Virus record (IMG/VR): IMGVR_UViG_3300008450_000149
Location: 1-37,827 of that record
Strand: one strand, 5' to 3'
Source of the DNA: a virus
DNA length: 37,827 nt
Shown here: piece by piece, positions 24,341 through 31,297 of the stretch
Numbering within the stretch: position 1 is the stretch's first letter
How the letters are laid out: each line of letters starts with the position of its first letter
Translations under genes and position numbers: made by a program
The notes under the pieces: generated by a model
Seen by the model: the letters and a program-made list of their open reading frames with translations, nothing else
Databases searched by the model: none
What the model was told of the DNA's origin: nothing

Positions 24341-25947
24341 GCTTTCCACTCCCCGCCAATTATCCACAGCAAGGAGCGTTTGCCGCTTTGATACACCAAA
24401 CAGTGACAGTGCATCCAACTGCTTGGACCGCTGTTGTATTCAAGCCTCAGATTAGAGGAAGTGCCCACCTGAGCCACCCCATCCATGAAGCCTGGGGTAT
24501 GACTGTGGCCTATCACTGACTTGACGCCAATCCTCCCGAAGCCCCTGATATACCCTCTCGACCCGTTTGGGCCTTTGTCCCCGTGCATCCCTACCTCTAT
24601 CCCGTGGATCATCACTGAGTCATCACGCGCAGGGAATTCGCATTGACTGACGCGCTTGAGCTTCTTTTGCATCCAGTACACAAATGGATCAACAAGCTCG
24701 TTATCTAGTGAGCGGACCATTGCCAAAGCAGTCTCAAGGTAGAATCCCGCGTTCTCAGGGTCTTCGCGCCAATCCGTTTCCTCGACCCATCTGGCTATTG
24801 CGTCCGGGTGATTCGATGGCACAAAGATTGCCGTTTGATCGTCGCGCAAGTGCTTGTCAATAAATGCCGCGCACTCGGTAATCTCATCTTCCACATTGGC
24901 CCGATCTGCATTGTGTTTGGCAATCTTCGTGAACACCTTCTTTCGGTGATGGTGATTCTGCGAATGGAAGTCTAGTACATCGTGAAAAACCACGTTCTGA
25001 GGGTTTACGGTATCGACTATCCCGCCTTTGCCAAACGTGGCCTTTACAACGCCAGGATCAACGAAACGCTCATGCAGGTCACCTAGTACCAGTGCTGCGG
25101 CTTTTATGCCCGTATCGACCCCTGAAGGGCTGTATCGAGCGTCCAGATCATAGAATGAACCATCTTCTTCCATATTGATCTGACGTAGAAAGAACTTGTC
25201 GCCGCTTATCTCGACTACCAGCGCACCAAATGCGTGGTGATGCTCGCCTTTCTTTCCTGCCTTGGAATCGGTGTAATTCTCTACCGTGATGGCTCCGGTT
25301 GTGTGGATAATCTTTGCAAGCTGATTCTGTGGCGTGGGGATTGTGACCACTTCCAGCTTAGGATGACCGATGATGGTCGATTGACCTCCGCAAAATGTCT
25401 CCATGCCTGAAGTCGGCCTAACTGCCGTTGGCTGAATTCGGATGTCAGCAAGCAAGACAAGGTTTGCGTTTAGCTCCGTTCGAGTGTCAACAATGTCTGC
25501 CTCAATTTCACTTGCCCACCAATCTGAGCTTTCATCCGCTTTCGTCCATGCGCTGGTTGGGTTGTGGTAGCGGATAGGAATCACAACTAACTCCGCTTTG
25601 TTTTTCTTGCAGTACTGCCTGAGGGCAGCAAGCCCCTGTGGAAACACAGGCGTTGCATTTTGGGCGCAGGTAATCACATAGCGGGCTTTCTGCTTATGCG
25701 ACAACTGTTTCGTTGCTTTGAATGATTCGTCTTCGTGCATGACACGGCCTTGTTCTAGCGGATCGTATATGCCCGTCTTTTCCCTGATTCTCAGCTTATC
25801 TACTAGGTCCATCAGGTTTTTGTGCGTGGCGTACCCCATAGCCCGTTTTGTGGCTCGGTAACTCCCCGTCTGCATCAGGCTTTCGTACTGCTCTCGCTGC
25901 CTTGCTGTGGTGCAGTATTTCAGTAACTCCGGCGGAAAGTCTGACAT
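24337..25947 (-). CDS. Calcineurin-like metallophosphoesterase with N-terminal helix-turn-helix
   Basis: A 536-aa enzyme. The C-terminal half shows the metal-binding motifs of the metallophosphoesterase superfamily in order: LVLGDLHERF (D290, H292), FHDVLDFHSQ (321-330), VPSNHPD (N379, H380), MIHGIEVGMHGD (446-457) and VIGHSHTPG (478-486). The N-terminal 60 residues, with ESLMQTGSYRATKRAMGYAT, look like a helix-turn-helix that binds DNA. Phage members of this type, including a possible relationship to T5 A1, may act on DNA, so a nuclease is plausible, but the substrate is not shown by the sequence. It follows a 57-aa gene after three bases. Confidence 0.78.
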   Translation of the reverse strand: MSDFPPELLKYCTTARQREQYESLMQTGSYRATKRAMGYATHKNLMDLVDKLRIREKTGIYDPLEQGRVMHEDESFKATKQLSHKQKARYVITCAQNATPVFPQGLAALRQYCKKNKAELVVIPIRYHNPTSAWTKADESSDWWASEIEADIVDTRTELNANLVLLADIRIQPTAVRPTSGMETFCGGQSTIIGHPKLEVVTIPTPQNQLAKIIHTTGAITVENYTDSKAGKKGEHHHAFGALVVEISGDKFFLRQINMEEDGSFYDLDARYSPSGVDTGIKAAALVLGDLHERFVDPGVVKATFGKGGIVDTVNPQNVVFHDVLDFHSQNHHHRKKVFTKIAKHNADRANVEDEITECAAFIDKHLRDDQTAIFVPSNHPDAIARWVEETDWREDPENAGFYLETALAMVRSLDNELVDPFVYWMQKKLKRVSQCEFPARDDSVMIHGIEVGMHGDKGPNGSRGYIRGFGRIGVKSVIGHSHTPGFMDGVAQVGTSSNLRLEYNSGPSSWMHCHCLVYQSGKRSLLWIIGGEWKA

Positions 25948-25950
25948 GCT

Positions 25951-26124
25951 TCAATCCTCATTAAGTGATTGTGTCGGCTTCAGCTCACAAAGCGTGTATT
26001 TATTAGCCGGGAAGTGTCCCTGCATTTCATCCCGTGCAAGTGCAGCTTCATACTTTAGCCCGTAGACTCGCCCATTGTTGCAAACTTCTTTTTTCCAGTT
26101 TCTTTCCAGCATCACGACCCACAT
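25951..26124 (-). CDS. Small hypothetical protein between IbrA-like and phosphoesterase genes
   Basis: A 57-aa ORF beginning MWVVMLERNWKKEVCNNGRV, basic and aromatic, with YGLKYEAALARDEM following. Its AGGGGA ribosome site overlaps the end of the IbrA-like gene, and it ends three bases before the metallophosphoesterase start, so it fills the gap between two certain genes exactly. No homologue recognised. Confidence 0.6.
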   Translation of the reverse strand: MWVVMLERNWKKEVCNNGRVYGLKYEAALARDEMQGHFPANKYTLCELKPTQSLNED

Positions 26125-26133
26125 CACATTCCC

Positions 26134-27369
26134 CTAGCCTTCTGCGGCTTGTTTTAATTCATCTGAAAATATGTTCCAGTTCTTTCGGCGCCTTTCCATC
26201 AATTCCGTGTACTTCTGGTATGCGCTAGTTTTTGTCGGACTAAATCCAAGGTACTTGCACCAGTAGTCATTCTTCAAAAGCGTTTTGCAAATCCTTCTCC
26301 AGCTTGGGGCTTTCCCGGTGTTCTCAATCTTCAAATCTACCTCGTCCGGTATTCCTTCTGGATAGCCCCTAGACTGCCACCATTTCAGGTAAACAGCAAT
26401 CTTGTTTTTGTAGTGTTGCGAAGTTTTTGGGGGCGTAGATTGCAGCAAAGACAATGCAAAGCTCTCCCACGTATGCCCGTCAGGAAGCGTTATTGTGTGA
26501 TTGCCCATGACGTTTCCGCGCTCGTTGGCGTAGACCTTGCCAGTGTTAGCGCCATTCACTCGCAGCACCAGCTTTGCCCATGTAAGCGGCTCTACAACCT
26601 GATACAGCCAAAGACCTTTTCGGGATTCGTCGCCAAACGGCTCGCATATCCGCATTTGATGAATAGTCATGCCAGCCTGGTGCATCCGGTCATATAACTT
26701 GTTGTGCTGCTTTCCACTGTTCGCGTGGTATCTCCATATGTCCTCGGTCTGCCAGTCGTAAATCGGGTACACGTTCCACACATCTTCAACCACGTTGGTT
26801 GTGTAGTGCTTGCCGCCATACATTGGTTTTTCTCTGGAAAGAGAGCGAAACCTGTTCAGGCTTTCTTGAGTCCTTATCCCAACAAATGCAGCACATTTTT
26901 GTCCTTGCGCGTACCATTGGCCGAATGTCGGCACAAATTCCTCAAACATAATGCCGTCATACCAAAACGGGAATGTTTCAGGGTCGGTTATGCTGATTGG
27001 ATCAGGCTGCCGCACCCACAAATTCTTTTTGTCCTGATCCCATGACTTCCACTCAGGCTCGTGCATTGAGCAGGCATTCCACGTTTTGATGGGGACGGCC
27101 ACCCAATACGGCTCTATGCAATCGGCGTATTCCTCAAAAATATGCTTGGCAAAGTCAATCGTAAGAGAAAATTGCGCTTCCCAATCCAGCATAAACAAGC
27201 CAATCTTTCTGCCGCGTTTTCTGGCTTCTTCGCACACAAGGTGAACCATAACGCCGCTGTCTTTTCCCGCTGAAAAGCTGCAATATATGCGCTCAAATTC
27301 ATCAAACGTCCACGATATTCTTTCTTGCGCTGCCGTTAAAACATCTTTCCCCAAGTATCTTTTAGGCAT
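26134..27369 (-). CDS. IbrA-like PAPS-reductase family protein (DUF3440)
   Basis: A 411-aa protein of the PP-loop ATP pyrophosphatase/PAPS-reductase superfamily, DUF3440 branch. The PP-loop variant SFSAGKDSGVM is at residues 31-41; further family segments are FVGIRTQESLNRFRSL, VYPIYDWQTEDIWRYH and RICEPFGDESRKGLW. In E. coli, IbrA acts with IbrB to switch on immunoglobulin-binding surface proteins; relatives include DndC of the phosphorothioation systems. Here it is in the early operon with an IbrB-like partner two genes upstream. Whether it adenylates, modifies DNA or regulates is not known. Confidence 0.85.
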   Translation of the reverse strand: MPKRYLGKDVLTAAQERISWTFDEFERIYCSFSAGKDSGVMVHLVCEEARKRGRKIGLFMLDWEAQFSLTIDFAKHIFEEYADCIEPYWVAVPIKTWNACSMHEPEWKSWDQDKKNLWVRQPDPISITDPETFPFWYDGIMFEEFVPTFGQWYAQGQKCAAFVGIRTQESLNRFRSLSREKPMYGGKHYTTNVVEDVWNVYPIYDWQTEDIWRYHANSGKQHNKLYDRMHQAGMTIHQMRICEPFGDESRKGLWLYQVVEPLTWAKLVLRVNGANTGKVYANERGNVMGNHTITLPDGHTWESFALSLLQSTPPKTSQHYKNKIAVYLKWWQSRGYPEGIPDEVDLKIENTGKAPSWRRICKTLLKNDYWCKYLGFSPTKTSAYQKYTELMERRRKNWNIFSDELKQAAEG

Positions 27370-27742
27370 TTTTGCTTCTCCAAAGCTCTATTGCTTCTTC
27401 TGCTTTCTTGTTGGCTTTCTCTTGCTGATCTGGCGTTAAATGGCCCCACGCAAGCCTGACAATATGCTCAGGACAATTTATCGCAAGCGCCACGGCAGCA
27501 TGACCTATCCACGGGCGCTTGTCACCTGATTTTGTAAGATTATGCTGGCAAGAATACTTCCATTGCTCGGTGACTCTGAGCATCCATTCGCCATACAACT
27601 CTGCATCGCCAGTAAACTCAATTGCTATCCTGAGCCATGTGCCTTTTCTGGATACATCTCCCCACATGGCGCTTTTGAATTCTTCCAGCATCCACCACGG
27701 ATGCCATATCTCGCCAGCGCCAGGTTCTTTCTCAGTTATCAA
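27362..27742 (-). CDS. Conserved protein linked to IbrA/IbrB-like genes
   Basis: A 126-aa protein starting with ITEKEPGAGEIWHPWWMLEE, rich in Trp and His, with WLRIAIEFTGDAELYGEWML and AAVALAINCPEHIVRLAWGH. It lies between the IbrB-like and IbrA-like genes and overlaps both, so it is probably the third member of a functional set. Aromatic and His residues could form a small enzyme or adaptor, but no catalytic motif is clear. The HPWW and LAWGHLT motifs are easy to search for. Confidence 0.72.
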   Translation of the reverse strand: MITEKEPGAGEIWHPWWMLEEFKSAMWGDVSRKGTWLRIAIEFTGDAELYGEWMLRVTEQWKYSCQHNLTKSGDKRPWIGHAAVALAINCPEHIVRLAWGHLTPDQQEKANKKAEEAIELWRSKNA

Positions 27743-28403
27743 GAATGTCTACTCCTTCAACTTCCTCAAATGTTTCAGCTTCCCACGCCTCGCTAAACTC
27801 TTGGTCTGCAAACAATCCAGCCAGCCCCGTTACCTGAGTCAATCTAAGCACCTCGTCAGGCTCCATGCCAAGCTCTTTGGATATTTTTTCATCTGACCAG
27901 AACCGGCGCTTAAGCTCAATTACAATCTCAGACATTGACTCTACGCGATGCTCTCCACGCGCTCGATTGTGGCGAACAGTAGCAGCCATACGGCTTCCGC
28001 GATCTTCCTGAGACTCTTTAATTCGAACGACCGGCAAGTATCCGTGGACGCGCTCCCGAACATCGGCGCATTCTTTCCCGACTCGGTTTCTGTGGAATCC
28101 GTCAACCACGGTGCGCTTATCCCCGTCCGGCATAGTAACGATTGGCTGAGTGTAGCCATCCGCCATAATAGAAACGCGCAGCAATTCCATTTCAGGAGGC
28201 GCTACGCTGTTTGGGTTGTAGTCATTGGCCTGCACATCTTCTGCTTTGACCCACTCCACAAAATCAACTGGCTCGCTTCTAAATGGGCTGTGCAAGTGTA
28301 GCGCGGCTCTAATGCGGTTTATTGCATCAACTTTTTCGTCTTGCAGCATAGCTGGCAGCAGGCTTTCCACTTCCATAATTATTTTTTGTAGTGCTTCTTG
28401 CAT
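27732..28403 (-). CDS. IbrB-like ParB-family protein
   Basis: A 223-aa protein related to IbrB and ParB/Srx-type domains. Characteristic parts are SPFRSEPVDFVEWVKAEDV, ANDYNPNSVAPPEM, DGYTQPIV, VVDGFHRNRV (residues 99-108, the ParB-type nucleotide-binding motif) and RHNRARGEH, followed by a helix-turn-helix region with SDEKISKELGM. I start at ATG 28403, which has GGGAG eight bases upstream; an upstream ATG at 28433 adds ten residues. Even so it overlaps the preceding gene by 77 bases. Acts most likely with the IbrA-like protein. Confidence 0.82.
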   Translation of the reverse strand: MQEALQKIIMEVESLLPAMLQDEKVDAINRIRAALHLHSPFRSEPVDFVEWVKAEDVQANDYNPNSVAPPEMELLRVSIMADGYTQPIVTMPDGDKRTVVDGFHRNRVGKECADVRERVHGYLPVVRIKESQEDRGSRMAATVRHNRARGEHRVESMSEIVIELKRRFWSDEKISKELGMEPDEVLRLTQVTGLAGLFADQEFSEAWEAETFEEVEGVDILDN

Positions 28404-28623
28404 TTCTTGGCTCCCATATTCTTTTGCATTCATCTTCCACCATTCCCCGCAGCCCAATCGTCACTCTATCAAGCTGCGCCCGTCTTGTGTCTTTCGGTAA
28501 CAGTAGCACCTGCTTTGCGAGGTTGTAAACAGATAAACGCAGCCATGATTGAACTGCGTCATCTGCTTCACTCGGTAGCATCTTTCCCGATAAGATTGCT
28601 GCTAGTTGCTCGGATGGCCGCAT
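28327..28623 (-). CDS. Hypothetical protein upstream of ibrB-like gene
   Basis: A 98-aa helical, basic protein with VYNLAKQVLLLPKDTRRAQL and MVEDECKRIWEPRNAR in its central part, then a low-complexity tail rich in Ser, Lys and Tyr. The LPKDTRR and EDECKRIWE motifs look conserved in small phage proteins of recombination operons. It overlaps the IbrB-like gene by 77 bases in another frame, so both cannot be free to change there. Function not recognised. Confidence 0.65.
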   Translation of the reverse strand: MRPSEQLAAILSGKMLPSEADDAVQSWLRLSVYNLAKQVLLLPKDTRRAQLDRVTIGLRGMVEDECKRIWEPRNARSTTKNNYGSGKPAASYAARRKS

Positions 28624-28625
28624 GA

Positions 28626-28910
28626 TTAGAACGGAATATCATCGTCAAAATTATCTTGTTTTGGCGCTGACTGAACAGGAGCGCGACCCTGGCCGGGCTG
28701 CTGGCCTGATTCACGCGGCTCGAACAGCTTTAGCCATACTTTCCCATCATCCGTCTTTGTGCAGCCCGCCGGATTGAACGTGGCATCCATCTTGATTGCC
28801 AGTCCGTTTTTAGTCTCAATTACTTCGCCCACGTTCTTGCTCAGGTACTTGGTAACGCCGTCTTTCACGTAGGTTCCGGTGGTTGCGACTACATCGTAAA
28901 CTTTAGCCAT
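28626..28910 (-). CDS. Single-stranded DNA-binding protein-like
   Basis: A 94-aa protein with an OB-type beta domain (VYDVVATTGTYVKDGVTKYL, VGEVIETKNGLAIKMD, GKVWLKLFEP), a Gly/Gln-rich linker and the acidic aromatic tip DNFDDDIPF. The tip is the hallmark of bacterial and phage SSB proteins that recruit repair partners. It is shorter than E. coli SSB and matches the small phage SSB-like type. It sits next to YqaJ exonuclease and ERF annealase in an overlapping cluster, so it likely coats DNA during recombination. Confidence 0.78.
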   Translation of the reverse strand: MAKVYDVVATTGTYVKDGVTKYLSKNVGEVIETKNGLAIKMDATFNPAGCTKTDDGKVWLKLFEPRESGQQPGQGRAPVQSAPKQDNFDDDIPF

Positions 28911-29503
28911 TAGATTATCTTCCTGTATTCAACTGTTGGTAATGTTGGTTTCTTGCGCTTCTTTGGTTCTACATCGTTTTTCACACATTGCCAGAATTCT
29001 TCCAGCAAGGCAAAGCATTCTTGCCAATACTGCGGGTTTCGCGGCACTTCAAATACTTCAAAGCCTTCGGGCGTCCAGCAGGCAAAATGCGCGTGGTCGG
29101 CTCCCACTATTTCGATCTGCCCTTGAACCTGGGTCATGTAGTGCGCCGGAACCTCTCCATACAGATTCATTGACGCGGGGCACTTGGCCTCAATTACAAC
29201 CTTCAGCAAATGATCTATCACAATCCCATCCGGCGTACATCCGAGCCAATCGTGCTCAGGGTGAATCACAAACTCCTGACCATGTAATGCGCTCTCGACT
29301 ATGTTGCCGGTCATCACTTCATACTGCTGGATCGCATTTACTTCGTTGTCACTGCCCCACTGAGTCGCAGCATTGCCTTGGAAGCGTTCTTCCTTGCCTG
29401 TAAGCTGCCTCCAAGTCTTTTGACGCGAGTCGTAGCCTATCCCTATGGCATTGGCGAAAACGCTGGCAGTGAGCCTTCCAGCGCGTTTAGGCGATAGTGT
29501 CAC
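28910..29503 (-). CDS. YqaJ-like viral recombinase / 5'-3' exonuclease
   Basis: A 197-aa nuclease of the lambda-exonuclease/YqaJ type, which resects double-strand ends to make 3' tails for annealing. Conserved residues: WGSDNE (E54), CTPDG (D92), IEAKCP (E105, K107) and the following QVQGQ (125-129). The opening RAGRLTASVFANAIG is the usual start of this family. It is coupled to SSB-like and ERF genes by overlaps. Length and motifs are complete, so an active enzyme is expected. Confidence 0.9.
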   Translation of the reverse strand: MTLSPKRAGRLTASVFANAIGIGYDSRQKTWRQLTGKEERFQGNAATQWGSDNEVNAIQQYEVMTGNIVESALHGQEFVIHPEHDWLGCTPDGIVIDHLLKVVIEAKCPASMNLYGEVPAHYMTQVQGQIEIVGADHAHFACWTPEGFEVFEVPRNPQYWQECFALLEEFWQCVKNDVEPKKRKKPTLPTVEYRKII

Positions 29504-30048
29504 GATAGACGCTCTTTTACTTCGTTGAGAATGTCCATGTGAGCCTCACGTTGCTCGGGTGTCAGCGTTTTCCACACCGTCCGGAGTCCGTCAATATCTA
29601 CACACTCATGCAGCGCACGCTTTACGGCTTCGTCAATCTTTGCAGGTTGTTTGGATGGTGCGTTTCTGGCCGCTGTATCTTCGTCCGTGTCAGCGTCCTT
29701 TGTGTCGTCAATCGCAAGCAAGCCATTCAAGGCGTATTTGCGGGCATAACTTGATGCCGTGCCGGTAATCTGGCTTTCGTCCATTCCCTTCTTTGTTTCG
29801 GCCTCGCGGGCAAATGCCGTGGACGTTCCCACAATGACAGCGCCTTGATATATCGACGCCGTGGCCTTGACATAGATTCGCTCGCCTACCATCACCACAT
29901 CATCGGACAGAATCAGGTGGCATTCATGCTTGGCAAGCAAAGGCTTCAGCGCCTCAACAATATCCTCACATGATCGGTACTTGTACTTGCCGAATGAATT
30001 GTAATTCCCCTTTGGAGCTTTTAGTTCTGATTGGATTGTGTGTAGCAT
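29500..30048 (-). CDS. erf: ERF-family single-strand annealing protein
   Basis: A 182-aa recombinase of the ERF superfamily that anneals complementary single strands in phage recombination and circularisation. Core features are FGKYKYRSCEDIVEALKPLL and ITGTASSYARKYALNGLLAI with the DD that follows, as in ERF proteins. The C-terminus is a helical protein-interaction segment. Start ATG 30048 has GGAGGG seven bases upstream; the longer frame has no support. It is the first gene of the leftward early operon, 29 bases after a promoter -10 box. Confidence 0.9.
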   Translation of the reverse strand: MLHTIQSELKAPKGNYNSFGKYKYRSCEDIVEALKPLLAKHECHLILSDDVVMVGERIYVKATASIYQGAVIVGTSTAFAREAETKKGMDESQITGTASSYARKYALNGLLAIDDTKDADTDEDTAARNAPSKQPAKIDEAVKRALHECVDIDGLRTVWKTLTPEQREAHMDILNEVKERLS

Positions 30049-30076
30049 TCTGGAACCCTCCTGTATTAGAAGCCCC

Positions 30077-30104
30077 ATAATACGCGGCCTCCAGACGATT
30101 GCAA
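30077..30104 (-). promoter_or_regulatory. Leftward early promoter
   Basis: On the minus strand: -35 TTGCAA (30104-30099), 16-base spacer, -10 TATTAT (30082-30077). Transcription from here would give a short leader before erf and the whole leftward operon. Confidence 0.65.
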
Positions 30105-30122
30105 GCACTATTTGCACTATTT
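30105..30122. repeat. Tandem GCACTATTT repeat abutting leftward -35 box
   Basis: GCACTATTT occurs at 30105-30113 and again from 30115, ten bases apart (one helical turn). It lies right behind the leftward -35 element, so it is a likely protein-binding site, and shares its CACTA core with other sites in the same gap. Confidence 0.55.
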
Positions 30123-30128
30123 TTCACA

Positions 30129-30165
30129 CATTAAAAGCTAATCCGCGCACGGCATTAAAGGCTAA
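30129..30165. repeat. Direct repeat CATTAAA(A/G)GCTAA in divergent control region
   Basis: A 13-base repeat with one mismatch at 30129-30141 and 30153-30165, 24 bases apart, between the two divergent promoters. Likely regulator binding sites; no bound protein is identified. Confidence 0.5.
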
Positions 30166-30180
30166 AACAAGGCCATGAAA

Positions 30181-30194
30181 CACTATCCCTAGTG
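30181..30194. promoter_or_regulatory. CACTA/TAGTG inverted repeat, operator candidate
   Basis: CACTA (30181-30185), TCCC, TAGTG (30190-30194): a five-base palindrome with a four-base centre, located 14 bases before the rightward -35 box. CACTA recurs at 30106, 30116 and 30212. Confidence 0.5.
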
Positions 30195-30207
30195 CTTTTT
30201 TACAGGC

Positions 30208-30236
30208 TTTACACTAGATATTGTGCGCGGTATCAT
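30208..30236 (+). promoter_or_regulatory. Rightward early promoter
   Basis: -35 TTTACA (30208-30213), 17-base spacer, -10 TATCAT (30231-30236). Spacing is ideal. It serves the replication and recombination operon beginning at 30345, with a leader of about 100 bases. Confidence 0.7.
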
Positions 30237-30244
30237 TGTTGGTA

Positions 30245-30326
30245 GCTGGCCCAGCTTTCGGATTGATCCCCGAAAGTGGCTTTCCTCCTGTGTGCCGAGG
30301 GGCCAGCAAATATTTCCACACAGGGG
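30245..30326 (+). ncRNA. Structured 5' leader, possible pseudoknot
   Basis: Three pairings are visible in the leader RNA. Stem A: GCTGGCCC (30245-30252) with GGGCCAGC (30300-30307). Stem B inside it: CTTTCGG (30255-30261) with CCGAAAG (30270-30276). Stem C: CCTGTGTG (30287-30294), inside the loop of stem A, with CACACAGG (30317-30324), outside it, extendable by two pairs. A and C together make an H-type pseudoknot ending about 20 bases before the start codon of the first gene. A role in translation or anti-termination control is inference. Confidence 0.5.
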
Positions 30327-30344
30327 TACACAGAGGAACATGCT

Positions 30345-30551
30345 ATGCCATTCAAGCAACGCCCCCCGTTTTTCCTCGTTTGGAATCCCGTCACCGGCAA
30401 GACATTCAAGCGCCACGGCGACCACAATCGCGCAATGGCCGAAGCTCAGAGACTTGCAAACGAACATCCTGGAGCCAAGTTCCACGTTCTCCTTTCCCTT
30501 GGTAGATGCACCCGCGACATTCCCGCGCCTGATTCGCAAGGCGGTGAATAA
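30345..30551 (+). CDS. Small basic protein, first gene of replication operon
   Basis: A 68-aa basic protein opening MPFKQRPPFFLVWNPVTGKT, then KRHGDHNRAMAEAQRLANEH and PGAKFHVLLS. The pattern FLVxNPxTG...A..EA.RLA...PG..F.VL is a familiar small early phage protein, without known activity. Start ATG 30345 has AGGA seven bases upstream, right after the pseudoknot-like leader. It overlaps the DUF1376 gene (TAATG). Confidence 0.72.
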   Translation: MPFKQRPPFFLVWNPVTGKTFKRHGDHNRAMAEAQRLANEHPGAKFHVLLSLGRCTRDIPAPDSQGGE

Positions 30552-31297
30552 TGCACTACTACCAATTCAACATTGGCGACTATGCCAGCCACACTCAGCA
30601 CCTCGATGAAATCGAAGATTTAGCCTACCGGCGCATGATTGACTATTGCTATCTCAACGAAATTGGCCTCCCTGAATCTGTCGAAGAAGTGGCGAGGGTG
30701 ATCAGAATGCGAACGCACTGCGAACGCATAGCGAACGTATTGCGCGAGTTCTTTGTGCTGCATTCCGATGGATGGTGGAGGCATAAGAGAATCGAGTCGG
30801 ACATTGAAGCGTTTAAGGCGAAATCAGGAAAGGCTTCAGAGGCTGCCCGTAAACGCTGGGAAAAGCCTATGCGAACGCATAGCGAACGCACTGCGAACGC
30901 AATGCCAACCATAAACCAAGAACCATTAACCAATAACCAAGAAACAGTAACCAAAAAGAAAGCCCCCGCACCGGCTAAAGCCGCCGCTATTTCCCTTCCT
31001 GATTACATGAAAGCCAAGAAAGAAAACGGCGAGAAGGTAATTCCAGAAGATGATCCCGTGATGGCATATGCTGAGTCTGTAGGCATCCCGCCTGAATTCC
31101 TTCGCATCTGTTGGCGGGAGTTTGTCGAAAGCTACTCAGACGGCTTGAAGAAGTACAAAGATTGGCGTACTGTTTTCCGCAAAGCTGTCCGTGGAAACTG
31201 GTTTAAGCTCTGGTGGATCGATGACCAAGGCACGTACCAACTGACCACGACCGGACGGCAGGCACTCATGGCGCACAAGGAAAACGGCAATGGATAA
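30551..31297 (+). CDS. DUF1376 replication protein with internal origin repeats
   Basis: A 248-aa DUF1376 (YdaU-like) protein: HYYQFNIGDYASHTQHLDEI, then DLAYRRMIDYCYLNE with the winged-helix pattern, WWRHKRIESDIEAFKAKSG and ASEAARKRWEKP. These proteins occupy the lambda O or helicase-loader place in phage replication operons. The middle is a low-complexity linker (NQEPLTNNQETV) and the C-terminus, with FLRICWREFVESYSDGLKK, is like that of primosome proteins. The gene contains two clusters of 11-base iterons followed by A-rich DNA. Next gene is DnaB, overlapping by eight bases. Initiator or loader role is inferred from family and context. Confidence 0.83.
   Translation: MHYYQFNIGDYASHTQHLDEIEDLAYRRMIDYCYLNEIGLPESVEEVARVIRMRTHCERIANVLREFFVLHSDGWWRHKRIESDIEAFKAKSGKASEAARKRWEKPMRTHSERTANAMPTINQEPLTNNQETVTKKKAPAPAKAAAISLPDYMKAKKENGEKVIPEDDPVMAYAESVGIPPEFLRICWREFVESYSDGLKKYKDWRTVFRKAVRGNWFKLWWIDDQGTYQLTTTGRQALMAHKENGNG
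30709..30748 (+). repeat. Origin-like iteron cluster 1
   Basis: GCGAACGCA at 30709 and 30720, GCGAACGTA at 30731 and a degenerate GCGCGAG at 30742, all with an exact 11-base period, inside the DUF1376 gene. They encode the peptide RTHCERIAN and so are under coding constraint as well. Confidence 0.65.
30871..30901 (+). repeat. Origin-like iteron cluster 2
   Basis: Three perfect GCGAACGCA copies at 30871, 30882 and 30893, again 11 bases apart and in the same orientation as cluster 1, 162 bases downstream of it. Together six clear copies. Confidence 0.68.
30902..30960 (+). other. A/T-rich candidate unwinding region of the origin
   Basis: Immediately after iteron cluster 2 comes an A-rich, G-poor stretch with repeated AACCA and AATAACCAAG elements. 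In lambda, the iterons of ori are likewise followed by an AT-rich segment within gene O. Here it codes for a flexible linker. Confidence 0.55.

Noticed and set aside
30709-30901. CRISPR-like array
   Set aside because: Repeats are 9 bases with 2-base gaps, lie in a coding gene and have no unique spacers; they are iterons.
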